DNA from: Bemisia tabaci | Lineage: Eukaryota; Arthropoda; Insecta; Hemiptera; Aleyrodidae | DNA length: 64,000 nucleotides | Reading direction: 5' to 3' | NCBI RefSeq assembly: GCF_918797505.1 | Contig: NC_092793.1 | Coordinates: 89,540,411 to 89,604,410, forward strand | Shown: positions 1 to 11,342 of the stretch, piece by piece | Position numbering within the stretch: position 1 is the first letter of the stretch | Layout of the letters: each line of letters starts with the position of its first letter | The notes under the pieces: model-generated | Database searches by the model: none | The model's input: only the letters and a program-made list of their open reading frames with translations | What the model was told of the DNA's origin: nothing | Translations under genes and position numbers: made by a program

Positions 1-204
1 GTAAGCGCAAAATTTTTTAAATCGAGTTTTCTTCAAAATTCGTCTAAACTCTTTTAGATGAAATTACTGAGACAGCGAAAACAGCAAAATTCATCCTAAT
101 TTAATGAAAACGAGACGTATGAGAAAGCCGTAAGTGCACAAAAAATGATTATGGTTTTTTTCAAGATAGCCGTAGGTGCATGAGAGCCAATAAAAACAGT
201 GCTT
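1..204. other. No gene seen
   Basis: AT-rich sequence without a convincing reading frame. The motif agccgtaag near 127-135 recurs inverted near 2808-2816, so this may be outer flank of the repeat complex that follows. Confidence 0.4.
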
Positions 205-634
205 TCCAGTAGGGCGCCCGGTGCCGGACACGGGAGCTGTCAGCAATAGATTTCGGGTGCACTGCAGATTGCGAAACGACAGGTGGCGCGACTGCGGATT
301 GCACAGGAGTTAGGGCGCTCGTATGATGTAAACAAACTTTGGCCGCGGGATTGAAGAATTGAATCTCTAAATTGAATCGGACATCTGAGGAACTAACGAA
401 CAGCTTGTGGGCTGTAAAAATTGACGACCTGTAATACAGATGGACAAGATTCTAAAAACTCTCTGACTTTTAAAAAAAGATGGCGGGGGATTCAAAACAA
501 GTTGATGCTGTACATGCTAAAGTAGGTTTTATATATGAAGCGGAAAATTTATTAAAAATTAGAAATTTAGAAAATATTGACTCATCAAAAATTAATTAGC
601 AATAAATGTATATACATGAATTATGATTTGTGTT

Positions 635-837
635 GTAACGTCACCATCAACTGGTACCCTGGATGTGACCTCAAAATGCCATTATCAAGACGTCATCCAA
701 GGATGACTCCATGACGTCATCAACGAGACTCGTTTCCATCGACGTCATCGACAGGTGCCTCCATGAAGTCATCAACGGATGAGTCTATGGCGTCCTTGAT
801 GGGTGTCCCGATGACGTGATCGGGGGGGGGGGGGGGG
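635..837. repeat. Minisatellite with TGACGTCA-type sites, then a G run
   Basis: About six imperfect copies of a ~25-bp unit resembling gacgtcatcaac...ctccat lie from ~685 to 820. One copy holds the perfect palindrome TGACGTCA and others differ by a base (CGACGTCA, TGACGTGA). The array ends in a 16-base G run. TGACGTCA is the known CREB/ATF consensus; any function here is inference. Confidence 0.6.
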
Positions 838-930
838 ATTGCTGGTAGATATAGGCCTTGTCTCGACGGCGCAACTGTTGAGGGAAGCTGGCGCAACTGT
901 TGAAGGAAGGAAGTGTCTCAAAAATGTTTC

Positions 931-1893
931 ACTTAGGCCTTGTCTCGACGGCGCAACTGTTGAGGGAATCAGGTGCAACTGTTACGAGTTTGTTGCACCA
1001 ACCGAAGTTCCCTGTCTCGACGCACAAGCATGTGTTCCTGGAACTTTTAGGCGGGAATATTTGAACAACATTAATATTTTTAGGTTAAATGATGTCAATT
1101 GAGGTAACTGAACTGACAATTATGAACGGGAGGTGAATATTTTGCGATATTTCGACCAGGTATAAAACAAAAAACAATAACATAACACAGATTTGGATAA
1201 AAAGAAAATATATTCGATAAAATTTTATTTTCTTGCTGTAGTGATATGCTACAAACGAAAATATAAAATTAATACTGAAATGTATACAAATATTTCTAAG
1301 TAATAACCGCTCCGGAATAAAACACCCGTAATAAACTCCCGCTTCACGTGTAACCAGCGTTTATCAATTCAAAATACTATTATAAGTGAAACTTTCAAGG
1401 TCAGAAACCTGGAACCTCAACAGTTGTTTACCTTCGTGTGTTGAATTGATAAACGCTGGTTACAACTTACACGTGAAGCGGGAGTTTATTACGGGTGTTT
1501 TATTTCATTCGGAACGGTTATTATTTAGAAATATTTGTATACATTTCAGTATTAATTTTATATTTTCGTTAGTAGCATATCACTACAGCAGGAAAATAAA
1601 ATTTTATCGAATATATTTTCTTTTTATCCATATCTGTGTTATGTTATTGTTTTTTGTTTTATACCTGGTCGAAATAACGCAAAATATTCACCTCCCGTTC
1701 ATAATTATCAGTTCAATTACCTCAATTGACATTGTTTAACCTAAAAAAATTAATGTTGTTCAAATATTCCCGCCTAAAAGTTCCAGGAACACTTGCTTGT
1801 GCGTCGAGACAGGGAACTTCGGTTGGGGCAACAAACTCGTAACAGTTGCACCTGATTCCCTCAGCAGTTGCGCCGCCGAGACAAGGCCATAGA
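931..1893. mobile_element. Foldback element, arms ~445 bp (GGCCTTGTCTC termini)
   Basis: 931-1372 and 1436-1893 are inverted copies around a ~60-bp loop. The ends read GGCCTTGTCTCGACGG and its complement. Small differences between arms (extra taattaccgct-type changes, short indels) indicate some age. Open frames in the arms mirror each other and are not genes. A partial third copy of the terminus lies at ~852-885. Confidence 0.8.
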
Positions 1894-1941
1894 ATTGTCA
1901 TTTTCTCAACTTAGGGAGATTAAAATACAAGAGGAGAAAGG

Positions 1942-2369
1942 TAAGGCCTTGTCTCCACGGGACGTTTTCATAAGATTTGTCCCAAGTTCGAATCGCAGGA
2001 ATGAAACTTCTGGGATTTTTCCCAGTTACCGTCTCCACGGGACGGGGCTCATACAGTCCTGCGACTAGTTTGCGTGAGAAGATAAATTAGATAAAGTCGA
2101 GTATTTAACCGGGATTAAAATACTAATTGCACTCAATTGACAATTATACACATTATTTTAACGAAACAAACATTAACAATGGAGTAATGAATAAAATATC
2201 GCACAATTCGTTTCACTTCTTCCTCTCCTCTCAGTGGGTCCTAGGGGTACAAGTACCATACTTGGTACTGGGAAAAATATTGATTAACTCAATATTTTTC
2301 TCAACTTCGTAAGTGGAATTTAACGCTGGGACAAATCTCGTGAAACGGCCCGTGCAGACAAGGCCTAAA
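1942..2369. mobile_element. Small inverted-repeat element, AAGGCCTTGTCTC termini
   Basis: AAGGCCTTGTCTCCACGGGA at 1943-1962 pairs with the complement at ~2349-2368, and the adjacent cataagatttgtccca pairs with tgggacaaatctcgtg at ~2328-2345. The terminus matches the foldback at 931-1893, so the two belong to one family. No coding capacity. Confidence 0.65.
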
Positions 2370-2735
2370 GAAAAAAGTAAAAACATTTAGAGCGAAAAGA
2401 ATCACTCTCAAAAATGGGCAACCACTGTTTGACCAGTTATTCCGATTAATCAGTCCACTGCCTCTTCTTTTATATCGACACAATTCCCCTTTACCTGCAC
2501 TTCTCTGTAATATACCGTTAAAAAAAGGCAGCGTTCGGCCCGCAGTCCGGACAAGAAAACTTCTAAAAGTCAAAATTCTAAAATGAGCCACACGCTTCAT
2601 ATGGGTATTGTTCATATATTCTCGCGGAGCGCCCTAACTCCTGTGCAATCCGCAGTCGCGCCACCACCGTCGTTTTGCAATCTGCACCCGAAATCTATTG
2701 CTGACAGCTCCCGTGTCCGGCACCGTAAAGCGGTG

Positions 2736-3127
2736 CCCTCTTCTGCCAATTTCTAACCTGAAAATGTGTTTGTTGTGCGTCCAAAACACGAAAGCATGCA
2801 GGAGATAGCACTTACGGCTGTCTTGCCTAACAATAACCTAACACGAAATTGAATTTTACCTTTTTCATGCACTTTAAAATAAAATCGGTCGAGTTTTAAT
2901 CCCCCAAATGATTTCTAGGAGTCTTCCGGACGAATTGTGGCAATTTGACAAAGAACGGAGGCTTCTTTGAATAAAATGTTCCGGTCACAAGCTTCTGAGC
3001 CCGTTTTCTCAGAACTTCATTTTTGCAGTTACGGCTCTCTTCGCTATCACGGCAGGGCCGTTCGAAGTTTTACGACGAACAGTGCTGCCACTATAGCCGC
3101 TTGAGCACATGCTATATTAATATTATA
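2736..3127. other. No gene seen
   Basis: Intergenic sequence between two repeat complexes; no repeat or credible coding frame recognised. Confidence 0.4.
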
Positions 3128-4452
3128 CAGGGTTATCCAAAAGTCACTGACCACCCCTGTAACTTTTTTCCAAATTGAGATAGAAGTTTGAAACTTTGGG
3201 AATGTTCCTCTGTCTAAGGTAGCAACTTTTTGGTCCCCCCAAAATTTTGGGGGCGGCCCCCCTTAAGGGGGGCGGGGGCTAACTTTTTTTTTCAAATGGC
3301 AACCCCCCCTTTGTGATACCTCATTCGGAAGATAATAAAAAAAGAAAATTATTGGCGCAAACCGCAGGTCGAAATGTTCATTTTTGACAAAATGGCGGCC
3401 GGTCAAAGTTCAAAATGGCGGAAATTCGGCATCTCCGTTGTTTATTGACGGATTGGTGTGAAACTCTGAATCCTAGGGTTTTTCGGGATGAGAAAAACGA
3501 TTCTGGCATTGGTTTTCCAGAAAAGTCTGTCCTTTTCAAAATGGCGGCGGTCAAAATGGCGGCCTCGAGCGGGAAGTGGATATTTAGGCTGCATCATATC
3601 GTTGGATTTGCATGAAACTTGGTATCTGGGGGTATTTCGGCAGGAGAAGAACGAATCTTCCATTGGATATCTGAAATTTTGACAAATTCCAAAATGGCGG
3701 CGGGAAAATGGCGGGAAATCAGTGTTACGGCTGTTTACTGATGGATTAGCATGAAATTATTTGATATTTCAAGAATCTAATGAAAGATTCCTTTTTAGCC
3801 AGTCTAAAAACCGCAGAATCGAATTTCATGCAAATCCATCGGTAAACAGCCGTAACACTGATTTCCCGCCATTTTCCCGCCGCCATTTTGGAATTTGTCA
3901 AAATTTCAGATATCCAATGAAAGATTCGTTCTTCTCCTGCCGAAATACCCCCAGATACCAAGTTTCATGCAAATCCAACGATATGATGCAGCCTAAATAT
4001 CCACTTCCCGCTCGAGGCCGCCATTTTGACCGCCGCCATTTTGAAAAGGACAGACTTTTCTGGAAAACCAATGCCAGAATCGTTTTTCTCATCCCGAAAA
4101 ACCCTAGGATTCAGAGTTTCACACCAATCCGTCAATAAACAACGGAGATGCCGAATTTCCGCCATTTTGAACTTTGACCGGCCGCCATTTTGTCAAAAAT
4201 GAACATTTCGACCTGCGGTTTGCGCCAATAATTTTCTTTTTTTATTATCTTTCGAATGAGGTATCACAAAGGGGGGGTTGCCATTTGAAAAAAAAAGTTA
4301 GCCCCCGCCCCCCTTAAGGGGGGCCGCCCCCAAAATTTTGGGGGGACCAAAAAGTTGCTACCTTAGACAGAGGAACATTCCCAAAGTTTCAAACTTCTAT
4401 CTCAATTTGGAAAAAAGTTACAGGGGTGGTCAGTGACTTTTGGATAACCCTG
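3128..4452. mobile_element. Near-perfect foldback element, 631-bp arms, TA target site
   Basis: 3128-3758 and 3822-4452 are inverted copies of equal length around a 63-bp loop. Ends are CAGGGTTATCC...GGATAACCCTG, bordered by TA on both sides (3126-3127, 4453-4454), consistent with Tc1/mariner-type target duplication. I saw very few mismatches, mostly near the loop, so the arms are young or homogenised. Mirror-image reading frames (e.g. 3415-3615 and 3965-4165) are by-products of the symmetry. No transposase. Confidence 0.88.
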
Positions 4453-5194
4453 TAGAAAAACAAGCAATGATATAAATTTTTTGAGAAGTAACGATCACGC
4501 ACTTTAATTTTATGAATTCATGGTCATAATAAAGTCGATTGAATTAAAAAAAAATTTATGTATTTTAAGTAGGAAACAATAACCAGGAAGATACTAAACA
4601 ATGCTGGGGCAATTGTGTTGGCAGCGCTGTTCGTTGAAGGACCAGCGGGAAACTGCCGGCCGGCCGTGCTTCCGGAATAATGCGTCTGCGTTTATTCCGG
4701 GAAATAAGAAGTTTTTCAGGGATATCATGCCCATCCGGGTCGGGTGAATAGCCGCAAATTGGAGGATAAATCAAAAAAAAAAAAACCTCGAGATCTTCAT
4801 CCAAACAAGGACAACGACAAAAAAAAGGAATGAATCTGAAGTTTCAACACATGAAGGCCTTATCCTGATCAATGTACAGAAGTCAACTTTTGGCAAAGAA
4901 TGAGGTTGAGAGTTTGCAAAATTCGTCAAAAAATTTCCGCATGGCTGTGTATACTACTTTCTTTTCTTGAAAACTATCGAAAATGAAGAGGATGTGATAC
5001 AAAATTTCTGAGATACCTCTCTTATCGGGAACATTCCAACACTTTTTCCGATTTTTAGACCCCCCCCCCCTCCCTCATAAGGCATCCCTCCTCCCCCTCC
5101 CTCCTTCATTAGGCACCGAAAGGCATCCCTCCCCCTCCTCTAAAAATTAAGTAAGGCTCGACTGACTTTTTTTTGCATTTTCTTCGGATGTAGG
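4453..5194. other. No gene seen; pyrimidine-rich tract
   Basis: Unassigned sequence. A C/T-rich stretch with cccccccccctccctc-type runs spans ~5055-5140. The 79-codon frame at 4565-4804 has no recognisable domain. Confidence 0.4.
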
Positions 5195-5594
5195 CTGAAA
5201 TAGAGTACCTTTATAGACAAGATGGCCATTCGTATCTTTTTACTACAGGAAAACTGTTCCGCTTTTTGATTGGTCAACGAGTTTTTAGGCTTCATGATGC
5301 TCTTATGCCCCGATCACACGCTGAATGTGGGAGCTGAATGTGGCTTGAATGTGGAAGTCATCGGCCTGATGCCTGAATTTTGCGCGTGACGCGCAAAATT
5401 CAGTAACGATTCTCAGCAACCATCGAACCAATTTTGAATTTGTTTTTGAACTATTCGAGTAGATTTGATAAGCCCGCATCAGTTAGGGGCAATCACACGA
5501 TTAATATCTCATCAATATAGAGCGGCGCCGCTGTATATTGATGCCTCGAAGAGCTGTGATTGGTCGTACAAGCTGCGCGCGCATTATGACCTCG

Positions 5595-5981
5595 CTAGAG
5601 TACCTGTATAGCGAGAGTAAAGACAGATGTGAAACTCCGAAAATCCATCAGGCCTTCACCGATGTCTCCGCGAATAAAGTTAGGGCCCAGAAATGCAGCT
5701 AACCTATGAATCTCAATCATCCAGAGCGCTTTACTAATACAATTGTTACGAACCATCGTTTATAAAGCGCGTATTTGACTTAGTTTTTGCACAAATTTAC
5801 TCATTTTTGCGGAAGAACGCTCATTTGTGTACATTCTTAGCCATCTTGGTTAGAATTGGAATCTGCAGACTGGCAGGGAAATTTTGTGCGTTAGAAGTTG
5901 GTTAGAAGGGTGGCTGCACTTTTGGGCCCTAAGCCCTCCATGAAGCGATCTGTCCATACTCTCGCTATATAGGTACTCTAG
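5595..5981. mobile_element. MITE with ~25-bp TIRs and 6-bp target duplication
   Basis: CTAGAGTACCTGTATAGCGA at 5595 pairs with the complementary end finishing at 5981. ACCTCG flanks both sides (5589-5594 and 5982-5987), fitting a target duplication. The 387-bp interior has no frame. A partial relative of its left end lies at 6741-6815. Confidence 0.7.
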
Positions 5982-6324
5982 ACCTCGCCATATTGATACC
6001 TCATATTGATCGTGTGCTAAGGGCTATACACATCTGGATGAAAATCTCTCGAATTTACTAAATTTCAGCCGTTTGGCGATGACTGTTGACTTCCACATTC
6101 AGCTGTTAAATTCTCTGATTGCGGCATGACGGCCGTAAATAAACAAACAAGATGGCGGCTCACCGTAACATCGATAAGAAGCTATATATTTGACAAGAAT
6201 TTCAATTATACGGCAGTAACAATTTAAATTAGCATACTACTAATAACACACGAAACACATGAAAACATTGTTAAATCGCCTTTCACCTTTATCACAGGAG
6301 GATGTAAGATGTGCATAACCTCAA

Positions 6325-6326
<2 letters not shown>

Positions 6327-6361
<35 letters not shown>

Positions 6362-6610
6362 GTTTAGTGGCTTATATTCTGTTGGAACCTACAGCCATCG
6401 ATAGACAGTATTTATTGTCCTTAAACATCATGGGATTTAGGCACATCCATGCTCCAGGCTTTCAAATTTTTAAGGATTAAGGCCGAGTGGAATCTGTTTC
6501 TGCAGATCCACTCGTCAGTTCCATGAAAATTTGTCACCACCACTGGGATTCGAACGCGGGACCTATTGGCCTAGAGTCAGACGCGCTGACCACTAGGCCA
6601 ACTGGCCGGC
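6327..6610 (-). mobile_element. tRNA-derived SINE with 10-bp target duplication
   Basis: On the minus strand the element starts at 6610 with a tRNA-like head holding an A box (TGGCCTAGTGG) and a B box (GTTCGAATCCC), the pol III internal promoter, and ends in an ~31-base A run (T run 6327-6357 on +). AACCTCAATC repeats at 6317-6326 and 6611-6620. It interrupts an inverted-repeat element. Confidence 0.88.
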
Positions 6611-6954
6611 AACCTCAATCTTGCTTGCTGATAACAGCCATCTTGTTTGTTTATTTACGGCCGTAAGAACATCGTGTATCAGGCGGTGTCAGCCTATTTT
6701 TACGCGACCAATGAAAAACCGGAACAGAAATGGCCATACTCTGTCTAGAGTAGGTACCTGTATAGCCATACTATAGACAGATGTGAAACTCCGAAAATTC
6801 ATCAGGCCTTATGCCGGTAATTTGCCTATGTTAGCCCCGATAAACATTTAAATCGATTTGTTTTCCAGTAGGTAGCTAAATAGAATCGTTATCCTCTTGG
6901 CTTAAATGACTTGGTAGACACTCTACTTCTAGAATCTGAAGAATTTTTGCTTTT

Positions 6955-7380
6955 GACTCTTCAAAAAATTTAAACTTGTTCCGGCAAACCATGCCGGGAG
7001 AATGTTACGAACAATCGACGAAATCGCACGATGTGGCCACTTTGGAGGGGAAAAGGGGGCATTTTAAAAGTAGCACGGTAAATTTTGTTATCTTTTTCGT
7101 AAAGTACTGTAAAAATTGTGCTACTCCAGAAAATTTCAAAGCCGTAGCAACAATTTAAAGGTAGAAAAAAGACACACCGTGAGGGGAGATTGTTATAGGG
7201 ACAATCGGCAAATTCGCAAGACGTGGTCACTTTGAGGGGAAGAAAAGAGCATTTTAAAATGGTCGAGGATAGTTCAGTTATTTTCCCCGTAAATTACTTA
7301 GTAAAAAGTGTTGCCTCCAAAAATTTCAAAGCCGTGGCAACATTTAAAAGGGGGAAAAAAATTGCGAATTGACGGGGAAA
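6955..7380. repeat. Two diverged tandem copies of a ~190-bp unit
   Basis: Copy one (~6985-7170) and copy two (~7180-7370) share acaatcg...aatcgca...gtggtcact, gggcattttaaaa-like and aatttcaaagccgt...gcaac blocks in order. No protein domain is seen in the overlapping frames. Confidence 0.65.
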
Positions 7381-7740
7381 CGCGTCTTCGCACGCCAAGC
7401 GCGCAACTTTAGGCTCATTGCGGCACCATTTAAATTTTTTTTTCTCCATTTGTATTTTTTTTCATTTATTTCCTCATCAAAAGGAACCATTTGCAGGGTT
7501 TCACACTTTGAATTTGCGAAAAGTAAAAAATAAGGGCCACTGCTAGGGGGGGGGGGGGGGGGGGCTTGAGCCCCCAAGCAAAAAGAAAAAAAGCAAAAGG
7601 AGGGAAAGAGTGAAGGAAAGAGGAGACAATAGATGAGAAAAGAAAAAGTTTGAGACCTTCGAAGATATTTATCTCTTTTAATGTAGAGTCTTAAATACAA
7701 TCACAGTTTTCATTAATTTTTGTAAAATTTTCGTCAAAAA
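7381..7740. other. No gene seen; long G run
   Basis: Contains a G homopolymer of roughly 16 bases at ~7548-7564 and purine-rich flanks. The minus-strand frame 7344-7700 runs through low-complexity sequence and is unlikely to be a gene. Confidence 0.4.
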
Positions 7741-7990
7741 ACGCGTCCAAATAGAGTTGACATTTCATAAACTTTCTAGATTTGTTGATTGCAACAATTC
7801 AAAATTATTTTATGTTAAAGGGGGAAAAAACGTAAATTTTCTGCGGAAATTCATGAAGAGCTGTGTTACGGTGGCATCGAAATGCGTCCAAACAGAGATG
7901 ACATTTCAAAAATTTTCCAGATTTGTTAAATGCAACAGTTTGAAAAAAGGTACGAAAGCGTAATTATTCTGGATTTTTCGATAAATCTGC
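7741..7990. repeat. Two diverged tandem copies of a ~140-bp unit
   Basis: gcgtccaaatagagttgacatttc (7743 on) and gcgtccaaacagagatgaca (7883 on) begin matching stretches that continue through a ccagatttgtt-like block. Non-coding. Confidence 0.6.
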
Positions 7991-8246
7991 GTTATGGAAG
8001 CCTCGAACTGCGTCTAATAAGATTACAAGATATGTGATCTAATTATAGTGCAGGCGCAAATGTCATCCCGTGGCACTATTAGAGATTGAAGTGTGGAAGA
8101 TGTCTTAATCTCTTCGTATTGATGTCTAGAAACAGAATTCCGATGTTGGCATTCTCAATTTTCAAAAAGTCACCCCCTATCCAAGAAGGCGGCTAAAATC
8201 AACCCCGGGGGGATGATATTTACAAAAACAACCCTATTGATCGCTG
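7991..8246. other. No gene seen
   Basis: Unassigned sequence between two tandem-repeat blocks. Confidence 0.4.
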
Positions 8247-8870
8247 AGGTGTCGATTCCTACGTACTTGTGGTCATAGAACTCAAATCTGCAGTCCAAAA
8301 TTCACTCAGAGTATTTCCCCAATCCAATGCCCCAAATCCAAGATGGCGGCCAAATTTGGGCCAAGAACGGGGTAGGGGACACGTGCTCCTCAAAGTGCCG
8401 AGTAGGGTGTCTATCCTTCGATTATTTGGGTCGTAAAATCCAAAAATAAAATTATATTTAGGTACATTATCGGGGCACGGGGGAGCTCCAGGCCCCAAAA
8501 TGGCGGCAAAAATGGCCGACGCTGAGAGTAAAAAATTTGCAATAGTCAAGTTACGTCATGATAGGTATCGATCCCTATGTTCTTTTGGTCGTAGAATTTA
8601 AATATGTCGTTCAAAATTATCTCTCACCTTTACGGAGGCCCGAAATCCAAGATGGCGCCCAAATTTGGCTCTAAATTTGAGGATGGAGGGGCGTCAGGTC
8701 CTAATGATGGCGTGTTGGGTGTCTTTTCCTTGGGTTTACTGGGTCAAAAAAGCAAAATATGAGGGTAAAATAACTGTTCCTACTCCATGAAAGACATGTG
8801 GGTCCAAGATTGCGACCGAAGTAGCGAAGATGATGTGAAAAAAAAATGAAAATACGCGCGGTATTGCAAG
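8247..8870. repeat. Two diverged tandem copies of a ~310-bp unit
   Basis: 8247-8550 and 8551-8870 share the order: tcgat(t)cctac/atgt, ggtc(a/g)tagaa, atccaagatggcg(g/c)cc, gtgttgggtgtct-like, ggg-tcgtaaaa. Similar 'aagatggcggc' blocks occur in other repeats of this window. No coding domain. Confidence 0.55.
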
Positions 8871-9518
8871 TCAAGTATCGATTTATATAATACTAGGGTC
8901 TCAGGTAATAATTCATCCACGAGCTTCAAAACTTACCATTCTCTCCACTATAAAGATAGACCTTTACCACTTCATGAGGGGCCTCTAACCCTAAAATGAC
9001 CGATACAAACTAGTAAAAATGTAACTAAATATGGATCTATTTTATCCGTCAGCTCTGTAATATAAAATAGTTAAAAAGCAAACATTTATGAAATCGTAAT
9101 GCCATGCTCTTTTTTAGCTGGTATCATATTCAGTCTTATTCATCAACTTATTTCAGTAATATTTAAATTATTCTCCATACAATAAATGCCTTTATATGCA
9201 TAAGAATACAAAAGGTGTACCAAAGAAGCAGAGTCTTGCAGGCCTGCCTGCAGTGAATGAACCATTGAAGATATTGAAAAACGGTTTGCAAAATCTTGTA
9301 GCTTATTTCGTTAGCTTTATAATGAGATCTTATTAAGTTATTGAGCTCATCAAGTGAAAAATTCACGATTCTCAGCCTATCCGAGAGTGCCATCCACGCC
9401 AATGTGTGTTTACAGATGAGAGTTTTCTCCGATGAGTTTCCCTTGAGAATTTAAACTGCGGCAGGTATTTCTGTTTTACCCTCAACTTAATGTGCCATAG
9501 TATAGGTATAGGTAGTAC
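8871..9518. other. No gene seen
   Basis: AT-rich intergenic DNA. The minus-strand frames at 9163-9402 and 9372-9584 have no recognisable domain. Confidence 0.4.
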
Positions 9519-9699
9519 CCCAAGTAGCATTTTGCAACGAAAAAATTGCAATTTAAATGAAATAAAATTTCCAGATGATTTCAACTTTCTTGCAAGAAAA
9601 TTGCAATTATTTTACAACATCTGACCCCCTCATTGTAAAAAAGTTGCAATTTTTTTTTTTGCAAAGAAATTTAAATATTGACGACCTTTAAATTTCAAC

Positions 9700-9853
9700 C
9701 CCTAAATTTTCCGGGGAAATTATAATAATTCGAACCCATGCTTACCTAATGTCCTACGACGTTTAGCAGCATAAAATACCGGACGCCCTTGAGTGGGCTT
9801 GAACCCGACCCGCGAATGTCATAGCGGAGCACTCTTCCACTGAGCTACAGGGA
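9700..9853 (-). mobile_element. tRNA-derived SINE remnant
   Basis: Read on the minus strand from 9853 there is a tRNA-like head with an A box (TAGCTCAGTGG) and a B box (GGTTCAAGCCC) about 35 nt apart. The acceptor stem does not close properly and no A tail is clear, so this is a decayed SINE rather than a tRNA gene. Confidence 0.65.
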
Positions 9854-10114
9854 GCTGATGATGAGCTGGGTTGAAATCACGCCTGTTAAGGCTGTTATCG
9901 CATGCATTGCGTCAGTGCGTGGCTCAACATTCATCATAGATTTGATTAACGCCGTTTTTCTCAGGCTTCTTTCTTTTGCCTATTATTTATTTTTTTTCGT
10001 GTTATTTATTTTTTTTCATATTTTTTTTGTCTGATTTTTTTTTCGATATCACGTAATAGGTACTCACACTAAATTTACACCGGTGTAAATTACACCACAT
10101 ACTAACTTGAGAAC

Positions 10115-10340
10115 TTAAAAATATTTTCAAAAAATATTTTTAAAATATTTTCAAAACTTTCTTAAGGAATATTTTTAACATGCATGTTTACAGGCAATAT
10201 TTTTGAATTATTTTAAAAATATTTTTTGTAAACATTTTCAAAATATTCCTTTAAAATGTTTTAAAAATATTTTGAAAATATCTTAATTACAATATTGCCA
10301 TGAAAATATTTTGATAAAGGTGACAATATTTTCAAAATAT
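10115..10340. repeat. Iterated aaatattttc/gaaaatattt motif block
   Basis: A self-complementary AAAATATTTT core recurs around ten times with spacer changes, giving strong inverted and direct self-similarity. Just upstream is the palindrome tttacaccggtgtaaa (~10075-10090). Confidence 0.6.
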
Positions 10341-10636
10341 GTTGGGCTATATGGGTTAGGTGAGACATTTAAGTCGAAAAAACTTTGAAACAACTAGAGA
10401 ATTGGATGCCAGGCACATGGCGTGAATTTGTTACAACATGATTGCACCGAAATTGCAGTCTTTATAGTGCCTTGAAAAAGAAGGTTAGGCAACAAGCATA
10501 ATCTACATTTCTTGCAAACTTATTGCAATAAAATTGCAACTTTTTAAGCGCCTTCAAATGAACGTATAGGCAACAAGCAAAAATTGCAATCAACTCACAA
10601 TCCATTGCAATGAAATTGCAATCCATGCTACTTGGG

Positions 10637-11342
10637 ACAGGTACCTCTAAAATGTTGAGAGGTATGACAGTTAATGGGTGGATAACATTGATTAGGTTGT
10701 AAGCACAGCTTTCAGGTGGTCCAGGGGTGCAGAATGTTACCTCGATCACGTGATTATGATCGCGTGGCCGCTCGCGTGAGAATTGGGGAAGGCCGTAGGA
10801 ATTGGTAAAAATTGGGGAAGACTTTGGTCCCCCTTGTTTTTGGGGATCGAACAAGGAAGCACATTGTTATTTGAGATATGTAGATGTCTTTCAAGGAAAA
10901 TGTCAAGCAAGTTGCATTTTCTGGAAGTCTTTCAAGCGCTTTGCTTTTGGGGAGGGAAACTTTTATGCGCGCTGTTTCATGTGCCGGGGGTCTTTCAAGC
11001 GCGCTACTTTTGGGGAAGGAGGCTGTTTAGCGGGTTGTATTATATAAAGGCGCAATTAATTGTAGCAAAACAGCAAATTTTGGGGAAGGCAACTTATGAA
11101 GTGAGGAAGGCCATGAATTTTCTGCACCCCTGTGTGGTCCAAAGACTCCAAAGAGGCACAAAAAGTCAGCATGTCAGCATCTTCGCGCATAAAAAATCTG
11201 GCTTAGGCCGTCAATTTCTCCACGATATTTTCTGAACGCCTAATGGAAGGAAATGTTCAGTTTTCAAGAACACTGAAGCATATTAGTCTCGTACTCGTAA
11301 AAGGCTCTAGACAATCTGGAACTTGTGCATCCACATAATCAA
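10637..11342. other. No gene seen; short internal repeats
   Basis: Three imperfect copies of a ~65-bp unit starting gtctttcaag lie at ~10885-11040. The 150-codon plus frame (10783-11235) spans these repeats and matches no domain I know. Confidence 0.4.

Larger units (their letters stand above)
205..2735. repeat. Composite element bounded by ~115-bp inverted repeats
   Basis: The stretch at 205-322 (with gccggacacgggagctgtca) returns inverted at 2618-2735. Between these ends lie a CRE-rich minisatellite, a 960-bp foldback and a smaller inverted-repeat element. No transposase was recognised. The simplest reading is a non-autonomous DNA element that served as target for later insertions; 400-634 and 2370-2617 hold no recognisable gene. 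Confidence 0.65.
5195..6815. mobile_element. Composite inverted-repeat element with nested MITE and SINE
   Basis: Related termini occur at 5198 (tagagtacctttatagac), 5595, ~5981 (inverted) and ~6741-6790. Inner inverted pairs include cggccgtaaataaacaaaca at ~6128-6148 against its complement at ~6645-6665, and gaatgtggaagtca at ~5348 against tgacttccacattc at ~6088. A short palindrome with gcgcgtgacgcgc sits at ~5380-5395. No coding frame. Confidence 0.6.
9519..10636. mobile_element. Element with CCCAAGTAGCAT TIRs and iterated TTGCAA motifs
   Basis: The 12-bp end CCCAAGTAGCAT (9519-9530) is perfectly inverted at 10625-10636. Both flanking parts are packed with attgcaat/ttgcaa motifs (9530-9660, 10440-10625). 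The centre holds a tRNA-derived SINE and a second block iterating aaatattttc. Non-coding; I assign no superfamily. Confidence 0.65.

Noticed and set aside
822..837. G runs (also ~7550, 26050, 29105, 50612) as telomeric or functional G-quadruplex sites
   Set aside because: Pure homopolymers, not telomere repeats; such runs are common in repeats and length is error-prone in assemblies.
3415..4165. Matching 64- and 66-codon frames on opposite strands
   Set aside because: Identical because they lie in the two arms of a palindrome; no domain or conservation signal.
6538..6610. tRNA gene on the minus strand
   Set aside because: Part of a 284-bp unit with A tail and target duplication, hence a SINE.
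9782..9853. tRNA gene on the minus strand
   Set aside because: Boxes A and B are present but the acceptor stem does not pair over seven bases; better explained as a SINE head.
10783..11235. 150-codon plus-strand frame
   Set aside because: Covers three imperfect DNA repeats, overlaps another frame and matches no family.
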